64,000 bases of DNA. It comes from Rhodobacter calidifons (GTDB lineage: Bacteria; Pseudomonadota; Alphaproteobacteria; Rhodobacterales; Rhodobacteraceae). The position numbers and the translations under genes are program-made. The stretch spans positions 62,001 to 126,000 of the forward strand of contig NZ_JAANHS010000009.1 of assembly GCF_011174775.1 (NCBI RefSeq). The letters run 5' to 3'. Under the pieces are notes generated by a model. That model was not told the DNA's origin. It saw only the letters and a program-made list of their open reading frames with translations, and made no database searches. Positions within the stretch are counted from its first letter, which is position 1; each line of letters begins with the position of its first letter. Shown piece by piece: positions 39,481 to 48,639 of this stretch.

Positions 39481-40791
39481 ATGGCTGTCCAGCACCTGAA
39501 ATCCGGCAAGCCCGCCGAGGCCCGCGCCGAGGACGACGCAAAGGTCCGCGTCACGGTCGAAGGCATCCTGAAGGACATCGAGACCCGCGGCGATGCCGCC
39601 GTGCGCGAGCTTGCGCAGAAGTTCGACGGTTATTCAGCCCCCTCCTTCCGCCTGACGCTTTCGGAAATCGAGGCGGCGATGCAGAAGGTCAGCGCGCGGG
39701 ACATGCAGGACATCCGCTTCGCGCAGGACCAGATCCGCCGGTTCGCGCAGGCGCAGCGGGCCAGCATGATCGATATCGAGGTGGAAACCCTGCCCGGCGT
39801 CTTTCTCGGCCACCGCAACATCCCGGTCCAGTCGGTCGGCTGCTATGTGCCGGGAGGCAAGTTCCCCATGGTCGCTTCGGCCCACATGTCCGTCCTGACG
39901 GCCAGCGTCGCGGGTGTGCCCCGCATCATCTCCAGCGCGCCCCCGGTGAAGGGCGCGCCGCACCCCGCCATCGTTGCCGCCATGCAGATGGGAGGGGCGC
40001 ATGAGATCTACGTCCTCGGCGGCATCCAGGCCGTCGGCGCCATGGCGCTGGGGACCGAGACGATCCGGCCGGTGGACATGCTGGTCGGTCCCGGCAATGC
40101 CTTCGTCGCCGAAGCCAAGCGCCAGCTTTACGGCCGTGTGGGCATCGACCTGTTCGCCGGCCCCACCGAAACCATGGTGATCGCCGACGATACCGTGGGC
40201 GCCGAGATGGTGGCGACCGACCTTCTGGGTCAGGCCGAGCACGGCTACAACTCGCCCGCCTGCCTGATCACCAACTCGGCCCGGCTGGCCGAGGGCACCC
40301 TGGCCGAGATCGACCGGCTGCTGGCGATCCTGCCCACGCGCGACACGGCGGCGGTGTCGTGGCGCGACTATGGCGACGTGATCCTCTGCGACACGCATGA
40401 CGAGATGCTCGCCGTCGCCAACGACATGGCCTACGAGCATGTGCAGGTGATGACCGACCGCGACGACTGGTATCTCGAAAACATGCACAGCTACGGGGCG
40501 CTGTTCCTTGGCCCCCGGACGAACGTGGCGAACGGCGACAAGGTGATCGGGACAAACCACACCCTGCCCACGAAGAAGGCCGGGCGCTACACGGGCGGGC
40601 TCTGGGTCGGCAAGTTCCTGAAAACCCACAGCTATCAGCGCATCACCACCGACGCGGCAGCGGCCCTGATCGGCGAATACGGCTCGCGGCTCTGCATGCT
40701 CGAGGGCTTTGTCGGCCATGCCGAGCAGTGCAACGTCCGCGTGCGCAGGTACGGGCACAGGAACGTGGGATACGGAATGGCCGCGGAATGA
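39481..40791 (+). CDS. Histidinol dehydrogenase paralogue, HpsN-like alcohol dehydrogenase
   Basis: A 436-residue protein of the HisD fold (NAD-dependent, zinc-binding). Motifs: [20 protein letters not shown] (near 120), [47 protein letters not shown] and the late zinc-site region [16 protein letters not shown]. The variant residues and its place in an importer-linked catabolic cluster, away from his genes, suggest it oxidises an alcohol to an acid, as HpsN does with 2,3-dihydroxypropane-1-sulfonate. Other HisD paralogues act on different diols, so the substrate stays open. It starts 11 bases after the ATPase. Confidence 0.85.
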   Translation: MAVQHLKSGKPAEARAEDDAKVRVTVEGILKDIETRGDAAVRELAQKFDGYSAPSFRLTLSEIEAAMQKVSARDMQDIRFAQDQIRRFAQAQRASMIDIEVETLPGVFLGHRNIPVQSVGCYVPGGKFPMVASAHMSVLTASVAGVPRIISSAPPVKGAPHPAIVAAMQMGGAHEIYVLGGIQAVGAMALGTETIRPVDMLVGPGNAFVAEAKRQLYGRVGIDLFAGPTETMVIADDTVGAEMVATDLLGQAEHGYNSPACLITNSARLAEGTLAEIDRLLAILPTRDTAAVSWRDYGDVILCDTHDEMLAVANDMAYEHVQVMTDRDDWYLENMHSYGALFLGPRTNVANGDKVIGTNHTLPTKKAGRYTGGLWVGKFLKTHSYQRITTDAAAALIGEYGSRLCMLEGFVGHAEQCNVRVRRYGHRNVGYGMAAE

Positions 40792-41300
40792 CGGGCATGG
40801 ACGCGACAGGCACCCAGCGGGCACGAAGCCTTGCCAGCCTCGCCGCCGTCCGGCGGATGGAGGATGCGCTGGGGCGCGGTGAAACCGACATGACGCCCTA
40901 TTTCACGCCGGATTTCCTGTGGCGCGGAAACCGTGGCTGCGGCACCAAGAAGGGGATCGCGGAATTCCGCCGCAACTGGCCGCGCCCCTTGCGCGCGGCC
41001 TTCACCGATCGCGTCTATCTGACCGAACGGATGATCGCCGACGGCGACTGGGCCGCCTGCTTCGGCCATATCGAGGCCACGCATTCCGGCCCCTTCATGG
41101 GGATCGCGCCGACCGGCCAGCGGGTCCGCATCCCCTACATGGATTGCTGGCGGATCGAGGACGGTCGCATCGCCGACAATCCGGTCTTCGTCGATTTCGC
41201 CGAAGTGCTGTTCCAGCTTGGCCGCGACGTCTTCGGCGGCGAGGGATGGGAGTCCTTCGATGACGGTCGCCGCGAGCCCCCCGCGCCCGAAGGCACCTGA
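40788..41300 (+). CDS. SnoaL-like NTF2-fold protein
   Basis: A 170-residue single-domain protein. [20 protein letters not shown] and [20 protein letters not shown] match SnoaL-like polyketide-cyclase/ester-cyclase families. It starts in the ATGA overlap with the HisD-like gene and ends 3 bases before the SDR, so it is co-translated with them. It is one of three SnoaL-like genes in the cluster. Likely soluble, with a small aromatic pocket; the reaction is unknown. Confidence 0.83.
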   Translation: MTGMDATGTQRARSLASLAAVRRMEDALGRGETDMTPYFTPDFLWRGNRGCGTKKGIAEFRRNWPRPLRAAFTDRVYLTERMIADGDWAACFGHIEATHSGPFMGIAPTGQRVRIPYMDCWRIEDGRIADNPVFVDFAEVLFQLGRDVFGGEGWESFDDGRREPPAPEGT

Positions 41301-41303
41301 CCC

Positions 41304-42068
41304 ATGCGCCTGCCGCAAACTCCCTCCTTCCGCCTCGACGGCCGCCGCGCGCTGGTCACCGGCGCCTCCTCCGGCATCGGGCTCGGGGCGGCGGCGGCGC
41401 TGGCCGGGGCAGGGGCTGCGGTGACGCTGGTGGCCCGGCGCGCGGGCGAACTGGAGGCCCTGCGCGACGCGATCCGCGCTTCGGGCGGGCAGGCCGAGGC
41501 GCTGGCGCTGAACATCACCGATCTGGCCGCCACGGCCACCGCGCTGGCCGGACGCGGCCCCTTCGACGTGATGGTGAACAGCGCGGGCCTTGCCCGCCAT
41601 GCCCCCGCGCTTGACACCACGCCCGCCGACTATGACGCCGCGATGGACCTGAACCTGCGAGCGGCCTATTTCCTGACGCGCGAGGTGGCGCGCGGCCTGA
41701 TCGGTGCGGGCAAACCCGGCAGCCTGATCAATGTCTCTTCCCAGATGGGACATGTCGGCGGGCCGGACCGCGCGGTCTATTGCGCCAACAAGCACGCGCT
41801 GGAAGGCATGACCAAGGCGATGGCGCTGGAATGGGCGCCGCACGGCATCCGCGTGAACACGCTGTGCCCGACCTTCATCCGCACGCCTCTGGCCGAGCAG
41901 ACGCTGGCGTTCCCCGAACGCCGGGCCTGGATCCTGTCGAAGATCAAGCTTGGCCGGGTGGGCGAAATCGAGGATCTGATGGGGCCGGTCGTGTTCCTCG
42001 CCTCGGACGCCTCGGCCCTGGTGACGGGGACACATCTGATCGTGGACGGAGGCTGGACCGCAGAATGA
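41304..42068 (+). CDS. SDR family oxidoreductase
   Basis: A 254-residue classical short-chain dehydrogenase: TGASSGIGLGAA (near 21), NSAGLA near 92, catalytic serine in INVSSQMGHVGG, tyrosine-lysine in YCANK (near 158) and GTHLIVDGGW at the end. It probably oxidises or reduces a hydroxyl or keto group of the imported compound or its product from the HisD-like enzyme. The LacI gene begins in its stop codon. Confidence 0.92.
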   Translation: MRLPQTPSFRLDGRRALVTGASSGIGLGAAAALAGAGAAVTLVARRAGELEALRDAIRASGGQAEALALNITDLAATATALAGRGPFDVMVNSAGLARHAPALDTTPADYDAAMDLNLRAAYFLTREVARGLIGAGKPGSLINVSSQMGHVGGPDRAVYCANKHALEGMTKAMALEWAPHGIRVNTLCPTFIRTPLAEQTLAFPERRAWILSKIKLGRVGEIEDLMGPVVFLASDASALVTGTHLIVDGGWTAE

Positions 42069-43084
42069 CTGACCAACCCGCCAAGGTGACCGCCACCGAT
42101 GTGGCCCGGCTGGCCGGGGTCAGCCAGTCGGCGGTCAGCCGCGTCTTCACCCCCGGCGCCTCGGCGTCGAAGGCGACCATCGAAAAGGTGCGCGCGGCCG
42201 CCGAGAAGCTGGGCTACCGCCCCGATCCGCTGGCCCGCGCGATGATCACCGGCCGGACGCGGATCATCGGGCTGGTCGTGGCCTATCTGGAGAACCAGTT
42301 CTACCCGGTCGCGATCGAACATCTCAGCCGGGTTCTGCAATCCAGGGGCTATCATGTCCTGGTGTTCATGGCCGAGAACTCGACCGAGAAGGTTCCGCAG
42401 GTGGTGCAGGAGCTTCTGGACTACCGGGTGGACGGCATCATCACCGCGTCTGTCGCCATGACCAACGACCTGACCGCGCGCTGCCGGGCCGCGGGCATTC
42501 CGGTGGTGATGTTCAACCGCGGCCAGGATGACGCGGGCCTCTCCGAAGTCACATCGGACAATGTGGCGGGCGGGCGCAGGGTCGCGGACCACCTGATTGC
42601 CACCGGGCACCGCCGCATCGCCCATATCATGGGCTGGCAGGGCTCTTCCACCGGGCGCGACCGCGCGCGCGGCTTCACCGAGGCGCTGCGCGAGGCGGGC
42701 CTTCAACCCTTCGCGATGATCGACGGCATGTATTCCCGCGACGAGGCGGCCAAGGCGACCCGTGCCTTGTTCTCGGGGCCTGACCGGCCTGACGCGATCT
42801 TCGTCGGCAACGACCACATGGCCTTTGCCGTGATGGACTGCCTGCGCTTCGAGCTTGGCCTGTCGGTGCCCGGCGATGTGTCGGTCATCGGCTATGACGA
42901 CGTGCCGCTGGCGGCCTGGCCGTCCTACAACCTCACCACGCTTCGCCAGCCGGTGCGGCGCATGGTCGATGCGACGGTCGAAATCCTCCTGAACCAGATC
43001 GAGGGCGAAACCACCCCCTCGCGCATCCGCATCGAAGGCCCGCTGATCGAGCGCGGAACCGTGCGGGAAAGGACCGGAACATGA
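42065..43084 (+). CDS. LacI family transcriptional regulator
   Basis: A 339-residue repressor: helix-turn-helix TATDVARLAGVSQSAVSRVF (residues 9-28), hinge helix RPDPLARAMITGRT near 58, then a periplasmic-binding-protein-like effector domain (GLVVAYLENQFYP to DVSVIGYDDVPLAAW). It starts in the ATGA overlap with the SDR, unusual for a regulator and a sign that it belongs to this operon. A LacI-type palindrome at 35048-35061 before the importer is its likely target; the inducer is probably the imported compound. Confidence 0.93.
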   Translation: MTDQPAKVTATDVARLAGVSQSAVSRVFTPGASASKATIEKVRAAAEKLGYRPDPLARAMITGRTRIIGLVVAYLENQFYPVAIEHLSRVLQSRGYHVLVFMAENSTEKVPQVVQELLDYRVDGIITASVAMTNDLTARCRAAGIPVVMFNRGQDDAGLSEVTSDNVAGGRRVADHLIATGHRRIAHIMGWQGSSTGRDRARGFTEALREAGLQPFAMIDGMYSRDEAAKATRALFSGPDRPDAIFVGNDHMAFAVMDCLRFELGLSVPGDVSVIGYDDVPLAAWPSYNLTTLRQPVRRMVDATVEILLNQIEGETTPSRIRIEGPLIERGTVRERTGT

Positions 43085-44054
43085 AGGGCTTCGCGAACCG
43101 CTGGAAGGATTTCCCCGACTACATCCTGGGCATCACCCGCGAGATCTGGGAAGGCCGCAACCTTGCCGGGCTGCACCACTGGTATGCGCCCGACATTCCG
43201 GTGCGCACGCCGATGGGGGTGGCGGTGGGCAATGCGGGCGTCATCGCCTCGACCTTGGCCACCCTGCACGAATTCCCCGACCGCCAGCTTCTGGGCGAGG
43301 ACGTGATCTGGTGCGGCACGCCCGAGACGCATCTTCTGTCGTCGCACCGCATCCTGTCCACCGGCACCCATGGCGGTGACGGCTGGTTCGGTCCGGCGAC
43401 CGGCCGGCGCTTTGCCGTGCGCGTCATCGCCGATTGCGCGGCGCGCAACGATGCCATCGACGACGAATGGCTGGTGCGCGACAATGGCGGGATCGTGCGG
43501 CAACTTGGCGGCGACCCGCGCGCCTTTGCGCGCGATCTCATCGCCCGCGAGGGGGGCCGGAAGCCGCCACCCGCCCTTTCAGGCCCGAGGTGGACCGGCC
43601 CGGCCCCTACCTGTCCCCCGGCAACGACCACGAGACCGGCGCCCGCTATGCCACCACGCTGACCCGCGCCATGCAGGGCGATCTTGCGCATCTGCTTTCC
43701 GAATACGACCGGGCCGCGCAGGCCGACCATGCCGGTGCGCGGCATCTGATCGGGGCGCAGGCGATCGCCGACAGCTGGCTGTCCCTGCGCGCGGCCTTCC
43801 CCATGGCCCGCTTCGCCATTCACCACACCATCGGCATGGACGGCGGCCTGATGCCCCCCCGTGCCGCGCTGCGCTGGTCGCTCGACGGCACGCATGACGG
43901 CTGGGGCGCCTTCGGTCCGCCGACGGGCGCGAGGGTGCACGTCATGGGGCTTGCCCATGCCGAATACGGCCCCTGGGGACTGCGCCGCGAATGCGCGCTG
44001 TGGGATGAAATCGCGATCTGGAAACAGATCCTTCTGCACAAAGGTGAGACATGA
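43081..44054 (+). pseudogene. Two-domain SnoaL-like protein gene with a G-run frameshift
   Basis: The first NTF2-fold half (MKGFANRWKDFPDYILGI to RDLIAREGG) is in the frame of the start; the second half (RPFRPEVDRPGPYLSPGNDH to KQILLHKGE) continues two frames over. One extra G in the G-run at about 43553-43558 would give REGGPEAATRPFRPEVDRP and fuse both. The length is one base short of a multiple of three, agreeing with that. It overlaps the LacI stop and the cupin start. A homopolymer error is a strong alternative to true inactivation. Confidence 0.82.
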
Positions 44055-45019
44055 CCCCCGATCAGATGGAAGCCCGCATCGTCCGCTATGGCGACCTGCG
44101 CCCCTGCAAGACCGCCTTCATCGATGCCCATACGCCGGGCAGCGACCGGAAGGAGAATTTCACCATCATCGGCGGCGGCGTCAGCGAGGCGGCCGATCAG
44201 CATGTGCACATCCGCGAGACGCCGGGCTTCAACATCGGCGCGGCCGGTCAGCCGCCGGGCTGCCGCAACTCGCTGCACAGCCACCGCACCGCCGAGGTGT
44301 TCTTCGTGCTCAAGGGCCGCTGGCGCTTCTTCTGGGGCCGCTGGGGCACGGCGGGCGAATTCATCGCCGAGGAAGGCGACATCTTCAACATCCCCACCGG
44401 CATCTTCCGCGCCTTCGAGAATGTCGGCACCGATTACGGGATGATCATGGCGATCCTGGGCGGCGACGATGCCGGGGGCGGGGTTATCTGGGCGCCGCAG
44501 GTCATCACCGATGCCAAGGACTACGGCCTGGTGCTGGGCGAGAACGGCCGACTTTACGACACCAAGAAGGGCCAGCATCTGCCCGACGGTGTGAAGCCCA
44601 TGCCGCTTCTGACCGAGGAGGAGCTCAAGGCCTTCCCCGAACCGACCACCGCCGAGGTGATCCCGAACCATGTCGCCCGTTACTGGGATCTGATGGCGCT
44701 TTCCGACCGTCAGCCTTGCAAGGTGATCGGGGCGACCGGTGTCCTGCGCGATCGCCCCGGTTTCGAGGTGGAATTCCTGTCGCGAAACTCGATCCCCGAC
44801 ACGCCCTACAAGTTTGACCGCCACGAGGTGCTGATGCCCATGCGCGGCCACTGGCGGCTGACCTGGGCCAGCGGCAGGACGGTGCTGAACCCCGGCGACA
44901 CCGCCGCGATCCCGCCCGGCCTCGATCATTCCCTCGCTCCCTCGATGACCGGCGAGTCCAGCCTCTACCGCGTGATTGCCACCGACGATCCGGCCGGACC
45001 GACGGGGAGGCTTCTGTGA
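44051..45019 (+). CDS. Bicupin-domain protein
   Basis: A 322-residue protein with two cupin barrels. The first has a metal-site pattern SLHSHRTAEVFFVLKGRWRF (H-x-H with downstream E) around 75; the second around 255 has KFDRHEVLMPMRGHWRL and GDTAAIPPGLDHSL. Bicupins in such operons act as dioxygenases, isomerases or sugar-acid lyases. It overlaps the SnoaL-like gene and the methyltransferase gene by 4 bases each, so it is coupled to both. Function cannot be stated more exactly. Confidence 0.85.
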   Translation: MTPDQMEARIVRYGDLRPCKTAFIDAHTPGSDRKENFTIIGGGVSEAADQHVHIRETPGFNIGAAGQPPGCRNSLHSHRTAEVFFVLKGRWRFFWGRWGTAGEFIAEEGDIFNIPTGIFRAFENVGTDYGMIMAILGGDDAGGGVIWAPQVITDAKDYGLVLGENGRLYDTKKGQHLPDGVKPMPLLTEEELKAFPEPTTAEVIPNHVARYWDLMALSDRQPCKVIGATGVLRDRPGFEVEFLSRNSIPDTPYKFDRHEVLMPMRGHWRLTWASGRTVLNPGDTAAIPPGLDHSLAPSMTGESSLYRVIATDDPAGPTGRLL

Positions 45020-46135
45020 TGCTGGCCACCCATGTCGGCTCGCTGCCCCGCCCGCAGGCTGTGGTCGATTTCCTCTTCGCCCGCGAACGCGGAGACGACT
45101 ACGACCCAGCCGCCTTCGATGCCTGCATGGCAGCGGCAGTCATGGAGAATGTCCGCCGCCAGAAAGAGGCGGGCATCGACATCGTCTCGGACGGCGAATG
45201 TTCGAAGATCAGCTATGCGACCTATGTGTAAGGACCGCTATACCGGCTTTTACGGCGACAGCCCGCGCAACGCGCCGGCCGACCTCAAGATGTTCCCGAC
45301 CTTTCTCGAACGGCTGGCGAAGCAGGGCGGCACGCCGCAGTATGCCCGCCCGCAATGCACCGGCCCGGTGGAAAGCAAGGGGCAGGGCGAACTCCTCAAG
45401 GACATCGCCAACCTCAGGGCGGCGATGGCCGCCCATGGGCTCAGCCGCGGCTTCATGAACGCGGCCAGCCTCGGCGTCATCAGCCTGTTCCTGCAGAACG
45501 CCCATTACCCCGACCGGCAAGCCTATCTGACCGCGCTGGCCGATGCGATGGGCGAGGAATACCGCAGGATCCTCGACGCGGGCCTTGACCTGCAACTCGA
45601 CTGCCCCGACCTCGCCCTCTCACGCCACATGCTCTTCACCCACCTGTCGGATCAGGAGTTCCTGCGCGTGGCCGCGACCCATGTCGAGGCGCTGGAACGC
45701 GCACTCGACGGCCTGCCGCGCGACCGGATCCGGCTGCACATCTGCTGGGGCAATTACGAAGGCCCGCATTGCTGCGACATCGACATGGCCCAGGTCTTTT
45801 CGCTGCTGATGTCCGTGCCCGCCCGCTATGTGCTGTTCGAAACCGCCAACCCCCGCCACGGGCACGAATGGACGGTGTTCCGCGACCGGGCAGACGAAAT
45901 CCCGTCGGACAAGATCCTTGTCCCCGGCGCGGTGGACACGACGACGAACTTCATCGAACATCCCGACCTCGTGGCGCAAAGACTCCAACGCTTCGCCGAT
46001 ATCGTCGGCCGCGAGCGTGTGATCGCGGGCAGCGACTGCGGCTTCGGCACCTTCGCGGGCTTCGGCGCGGTTGATCCCGAAATCGCCTGGGCCAAGCTGG
46101 CCACGCTGAAGGAAGGGGCCCGGCGCGTCCGATGA
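45019..46135 (+). pseudogene. MetE-like cobalamin-independent methyltransferase gene with frameshift
   Basis: The barrel-type C-terminal half of MetE as a stand-alone protein of about 370 residues. The start frame (ATHVGSLPRPQAVVDFLFAR, then DIVSDGECSKISYATYV) meets TAA at 45229-45231; one frame over, KDRYTGFYGDSPRNA continues to TGA at 46133. Dropping one T at about 45229 gives ATYVKDRY. Zinc-site motifs HIC (LHICWGN) and SDCGFG are intact. Such short MetE relatives move methyl groups from O-, N- or S-methylated compounds during catabolism. GGGGAGG precedes the GTG/ATG start. Confidence 0.84.
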
Positions 46136-46902
46136 CCCCGCTGGTCCTCATCCCCGGCATGATGTGCGATGCGCGGATGTGGGGGCGCGTTCCCGCGGCC
46201 GTGTCTCCCCGGCCCGTCGCCCATGCCCTTCCGATCGGGGCCGAGACCATGGCCGCGCTGGCCCGGTCCGCCCTGGACGCTGCCCCGCCCCGCTTTGCCC
46301 TCGCCGGACTGTCGATGGGCGGGATCGTCGCTATGGAGGTCGTGCGGCAGGCCCCGGAGCGGGTCGAGCGGCTGGCGCTTCTGGACACGAACGCGCTTGC
46401 CGAGGCGCCCGAGGTCCGCACCCGCCGCATGGCCTATTACCGCGCCATGCACGATGCACCGAAACCCTCGGTCGCAGTGGTCGAGGATCTCGATTGGCCG
46501 CACTGCATCGGCGCCTTCTGGGGCGAAATCAACACCACGGTCCACAAGGGTTTTGGCATGTCGGGGGCCTTGACGAACGGGGTCGTGCGCGACCTTGGCG
46601 ACCTGCCGCAAGGCTTTCCGGTGATCGCAGGCAGCATCGGACCAAGCCACGGTTTCGTCCATGTCCGCAGCCTCGGCCAGCCGGTCCGGGTGATGGGGCT
46701 TGAGGTGCGGCAGGGCGACCTGATCCACGCTGACCGCCACGGAGCCGTCGTCATTCCTCCCGAGGTGGCCGGTCGGCTTGGCGAGGCGATCGGCAGGTTG
46801 CGACAGATGGAACGGCTGATCCTTGACCCGGCCCGTCAGGCGGATTTCGATTTCGCTGCCTTCGAAATGGCTTGGAGCGCATTCGAAAAGGCGCGCACCT
46901 GA
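46132..46902 (+). pseudogene. In-frame chimera: alpha/beta-hydrolase N-terminus joined to RraA-like C-terminus
   Basis: A 256-codon open frame. Residues 1-100 are the front of an alpha/beta hydrolase (LVLIPGMMCDARMW; nucleophile elbow GLSMGG) but its acid and histidine are missing. From about residue 105 it is the back of an RraA-like/HMG-aldolase protein: KPSVAVVEDLD, GAFWGEINTTVHKG, TNGVVRDLGDLPQGFPV, HADRHGAVVIPPEVAG. Two genes normally separate in such clusters have been joined by a deletion near 46440 that happened to keep the frame. The product is unlikely to keep hydrolase activity; RraA-like function also lacks its N-terminal part. It starts in the methyltransferase stop. Confidence 0.75.
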
Positions 46903-46974
46903 CCGCCCCTTGTCCTCGTCATTCCGGTCAATCATCGTCCGACGGCGCTCGACCTCTCCACGAGACACCGCAGC

Positions 46975-47112
46975 GGCCCAGCCGAACGCGGCCATGCTGG
47001 CGGCGATCTTCCCCACCTGGTCCGGCCCGCGGGTCTTCGCGTTCTTGGCGTAGGACTGCAGGCGCGCAAGCGGCCAGGTCTCGAACCGACCGGGGGCGAA
47101 GCTGAGGGTCAT
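46975..47112 (-). pseudogene. 5-prime remnant of a phage-type ParB-domain/DNA methylase gene
   Basis: From the ATG at 47112 about 46 codons encode the beginning of a ParB-like nuclease domain as found at the front of phage DNA methylases: TLSFAPGRFETWPLARLQSY, then QVGKIAASMAAFGW. After about 46975 the similarity stops and the frame continues into unrelated sequence next to the chimera. An AGGAA ribosome site precedes the start. A methylase C-terminal portion in the same strand is found at the right end of the window (63174-64000). Confidence 0.7.
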
Positions 47113-47527
47113 GTCGTTCCTGTCGATGATGGGGCGGCTTCCGCCAGGGTGGATTCCGCGATGCGGGTATCCACCGGCTTCCGGCTGGACTCCGGCGTCC
47201 TGGGTGTCCACCCCGGAGTCCACCAGACAAGTGGTTGATTTATTGTGCTATTTCAGCGATTGTCAGGTGGGCACCACTCGGGGTGGCTTCCCGAAAATCC
47301 GGCCCTGTCGCTGGCGATGTGCCGCGCTTCGCCCGCCAGCATACGTTTCGGCCCGAAAAGGAACCGGAAAACAAAGGCTTGGCGGTCTGGACCCCGGCTG
47401 GACCCTGTGCTGGACCCCGGAAGCCGGCGCCGGCGGTACGTCCCGCGCGCCTCTCCCGAGTATATCCGGTTTGTAGCTCTCGGCCGGGGTGCGGTGAACC
47501 CTCTGCGATGTCTCTCCGAAAATTGTC
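47113..47527. other. Non-coding phage-like interval with TGGACYCC repeats
   Basis: About 415 bases without a supportable gene. It holds a perfect inverted repeat, TGGACTCCGG (47186-47195) and CCGGAGTCCA (47213-47222), and three spaced copies of CTGGACCC at 47387, 47398 and 47410. These could be repressor or packaging sites of the former phage; no experiment supports this. Confidence 0.4.
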
Positions 47528-47974
47528 TCACCGGACGATTCTTCTTGACAGCTGGTCGGCGTTTTCGACGACGAAGCGCCTCGACCGCTTCGCGGACGGC
47601 ACGCGTCCGTTCAGCCGCCACGTGATGAGTGCGATGCCGTATTGCCAGTGGCGGTTGGCCGCGGGGCGGCTCAGGCCGACCTCCCAGCCGATCTTCTTCC
47701 ACGGCTGCCGGTTGGCGCGCAGCCACACGATGCGGGCGTCGTCACGCTCCAACCAGCGCAGCCAGAGGAGAGTATCCTCGGCCTGAGTGATGTCACGCGG
47801 GCTTGGGCGTGGCCGTCGCATCCGAGGTTCCTGGCCGACCTGATCCGCGAAGGTGTGGAAATACTCGGGCCAGGCGTTGAAGTAGCCCTGCGGCTTCACC
47901 TCGGGCAGCGACCGGAACACGTCGGCGGCACGCTCGAGCCGGTCCTCGACCATGGCAGGCGTCCAGTCAGCCAT
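47528..47974 (-). CDS. DUF6362-like phage protein
   Basis: A 148-residue basic protein. I recall the pattern WTPAMVEDRLERAADVFRSLP, RDITQAEDTLLWLRWLERDD, then WKKIGWEVGLSRPAANRHWQY, as a conserved uncharacterised family of Rhodobacter phages and GTA-like regions (DUF6362). The last part resembles a helix-turn-helix. The start at 47974 overlaps the stop of the 66-residue gene upstream, so the phage gene pair is intact. Function unknown; DNA binding is plausible. Confidence 0.7.
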   Translation of the reverse strand: MADWTPAMVEDRLERAADVFRSLPEVKPQGYFNAWPEYFHTFADQVGQEPRMRRPRPSPRDITQAEDTLLWLRWLERDDARIVWLRANRQPWKKIGWEVGLSRPAANRHWQYGIALITWRLNGRVPSAKRSRRFVVENADQLSRRIVR

Positions 47975-48167
47975 TCGCGACCTCACGTTCGGTCAAGCGC
48001 GGCCCATAGATCTTCTCGCCGAGCTGGCGGACCAGTTCGCGCTCGGGCCAGGTGAGGCGGGGATCGTCCGCAGAAATCGCCAGCAGCCCCTGTTCCTGCC
48101 ACCCCTCCCGCTTGACCTGCTCGGGATCCCTGCGTTGGCCGCCGTAGCCCCTCGGATGCCACCTCAT
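47967..48167 (-). CDS. Small phage-like protein of unknown function
   Basis: A 66-residue charged protein (MRWHPRGYGGQRRDPEQVKR; ends REVANG). It overlaps the RuvC-like gene by 4 bases on one side and the DUF6362-like gene by 8 on the other, the tight packing of phage genes, which is the main reason to call it real. I do not recognise a family. LTWPERELVRQLGEKIYG could be a helical segment. Confidence 0.6.
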   Translation of the reverse strand: MRWHPRGYGGQRRDPEQVKREGWQEQGLLAISADDPRLTWPERELVRQLGEKIYGPRLTEREVANG

Positions 48168-48628
48168 CCCAGGCCTCCGTTCGTCTCGAGCGCCCAATGG
48201 AGGATCGCGATGGCGTCGGCCTCGTTGTCGTCGGCGGGCGAGAACCCTCGCGCTCGTGCCGCGGCGATCATCGCCTCCTTCGGCGCGTTGCCCTTGCCGG
48301 TGGCGTGGCGCTTGATGGTGCCGACCGGGACGCCTTGATAAGCAACCGAGTTCTGCTCGCACCACACTTCGAGAATTGCCAACCAGCCTCCGTAGAGATG
48401 GGAGGCGTCCGTCCCCGCATGCCGGCGAACCTGCTCGTAGATCAGCTGATCGAAGCCGCCGGAGAGCTGATGGACCTCGTCCAGCCACGCTCGGAAGCGC
48501 AGAAAGCGCATGCCGCCACCCTGCCACCGGTCCTGCTTGAATTCGACGACGCCGGTCGTGATTGCCCGATCACGCGTTAGAAGCGCCCATCCAGTCCGCG
48601 TACCAAGGTCCAAAGCCAAGATGCTCAT
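48164..48628 (-). CDS. Phage-type RuvC-like endonuclease
   Basis: A 154-residue RNase H-fold nuclease resembling phage Holliday-junction resolvases. Acidic residues expected at the active site are visible: D in ILALDLGTRTGWALL (near residue 6), E in QLIYEQVRRHAG (near 65) and the C-terminal DDNEADAIAILHWAL (near 135). The start at 48628 lies a few bases from the point where aioA similarity begins on the opposite strand, so the phage block has been broken just upstream of it. The length is normal for the group. Confidence 0.8.
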   Translation of the reverse strand: MSILALDLGTRTGWALLTRDRAITTGVVEFKQDRWQGGGMRFLRFRAWLDEVHQLSGGFDQLIYEQVRRHAGTDASHLYGGWLAILEVWCEQNSVAYQGVPVGTIKRHATGKGNAPKEAMIAAARARGFSPADDNEADAIAILHWALETNGGLG

Positions 48629-48639
48629 CTTACGTGCTC

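Noticed and set aside
39481-40791. Histidine biosynthesis hisD
   Set aside because: No his genes nearby; it is embedded in an importer-linked catabolic operon and resembles HpsN-type paralogues.
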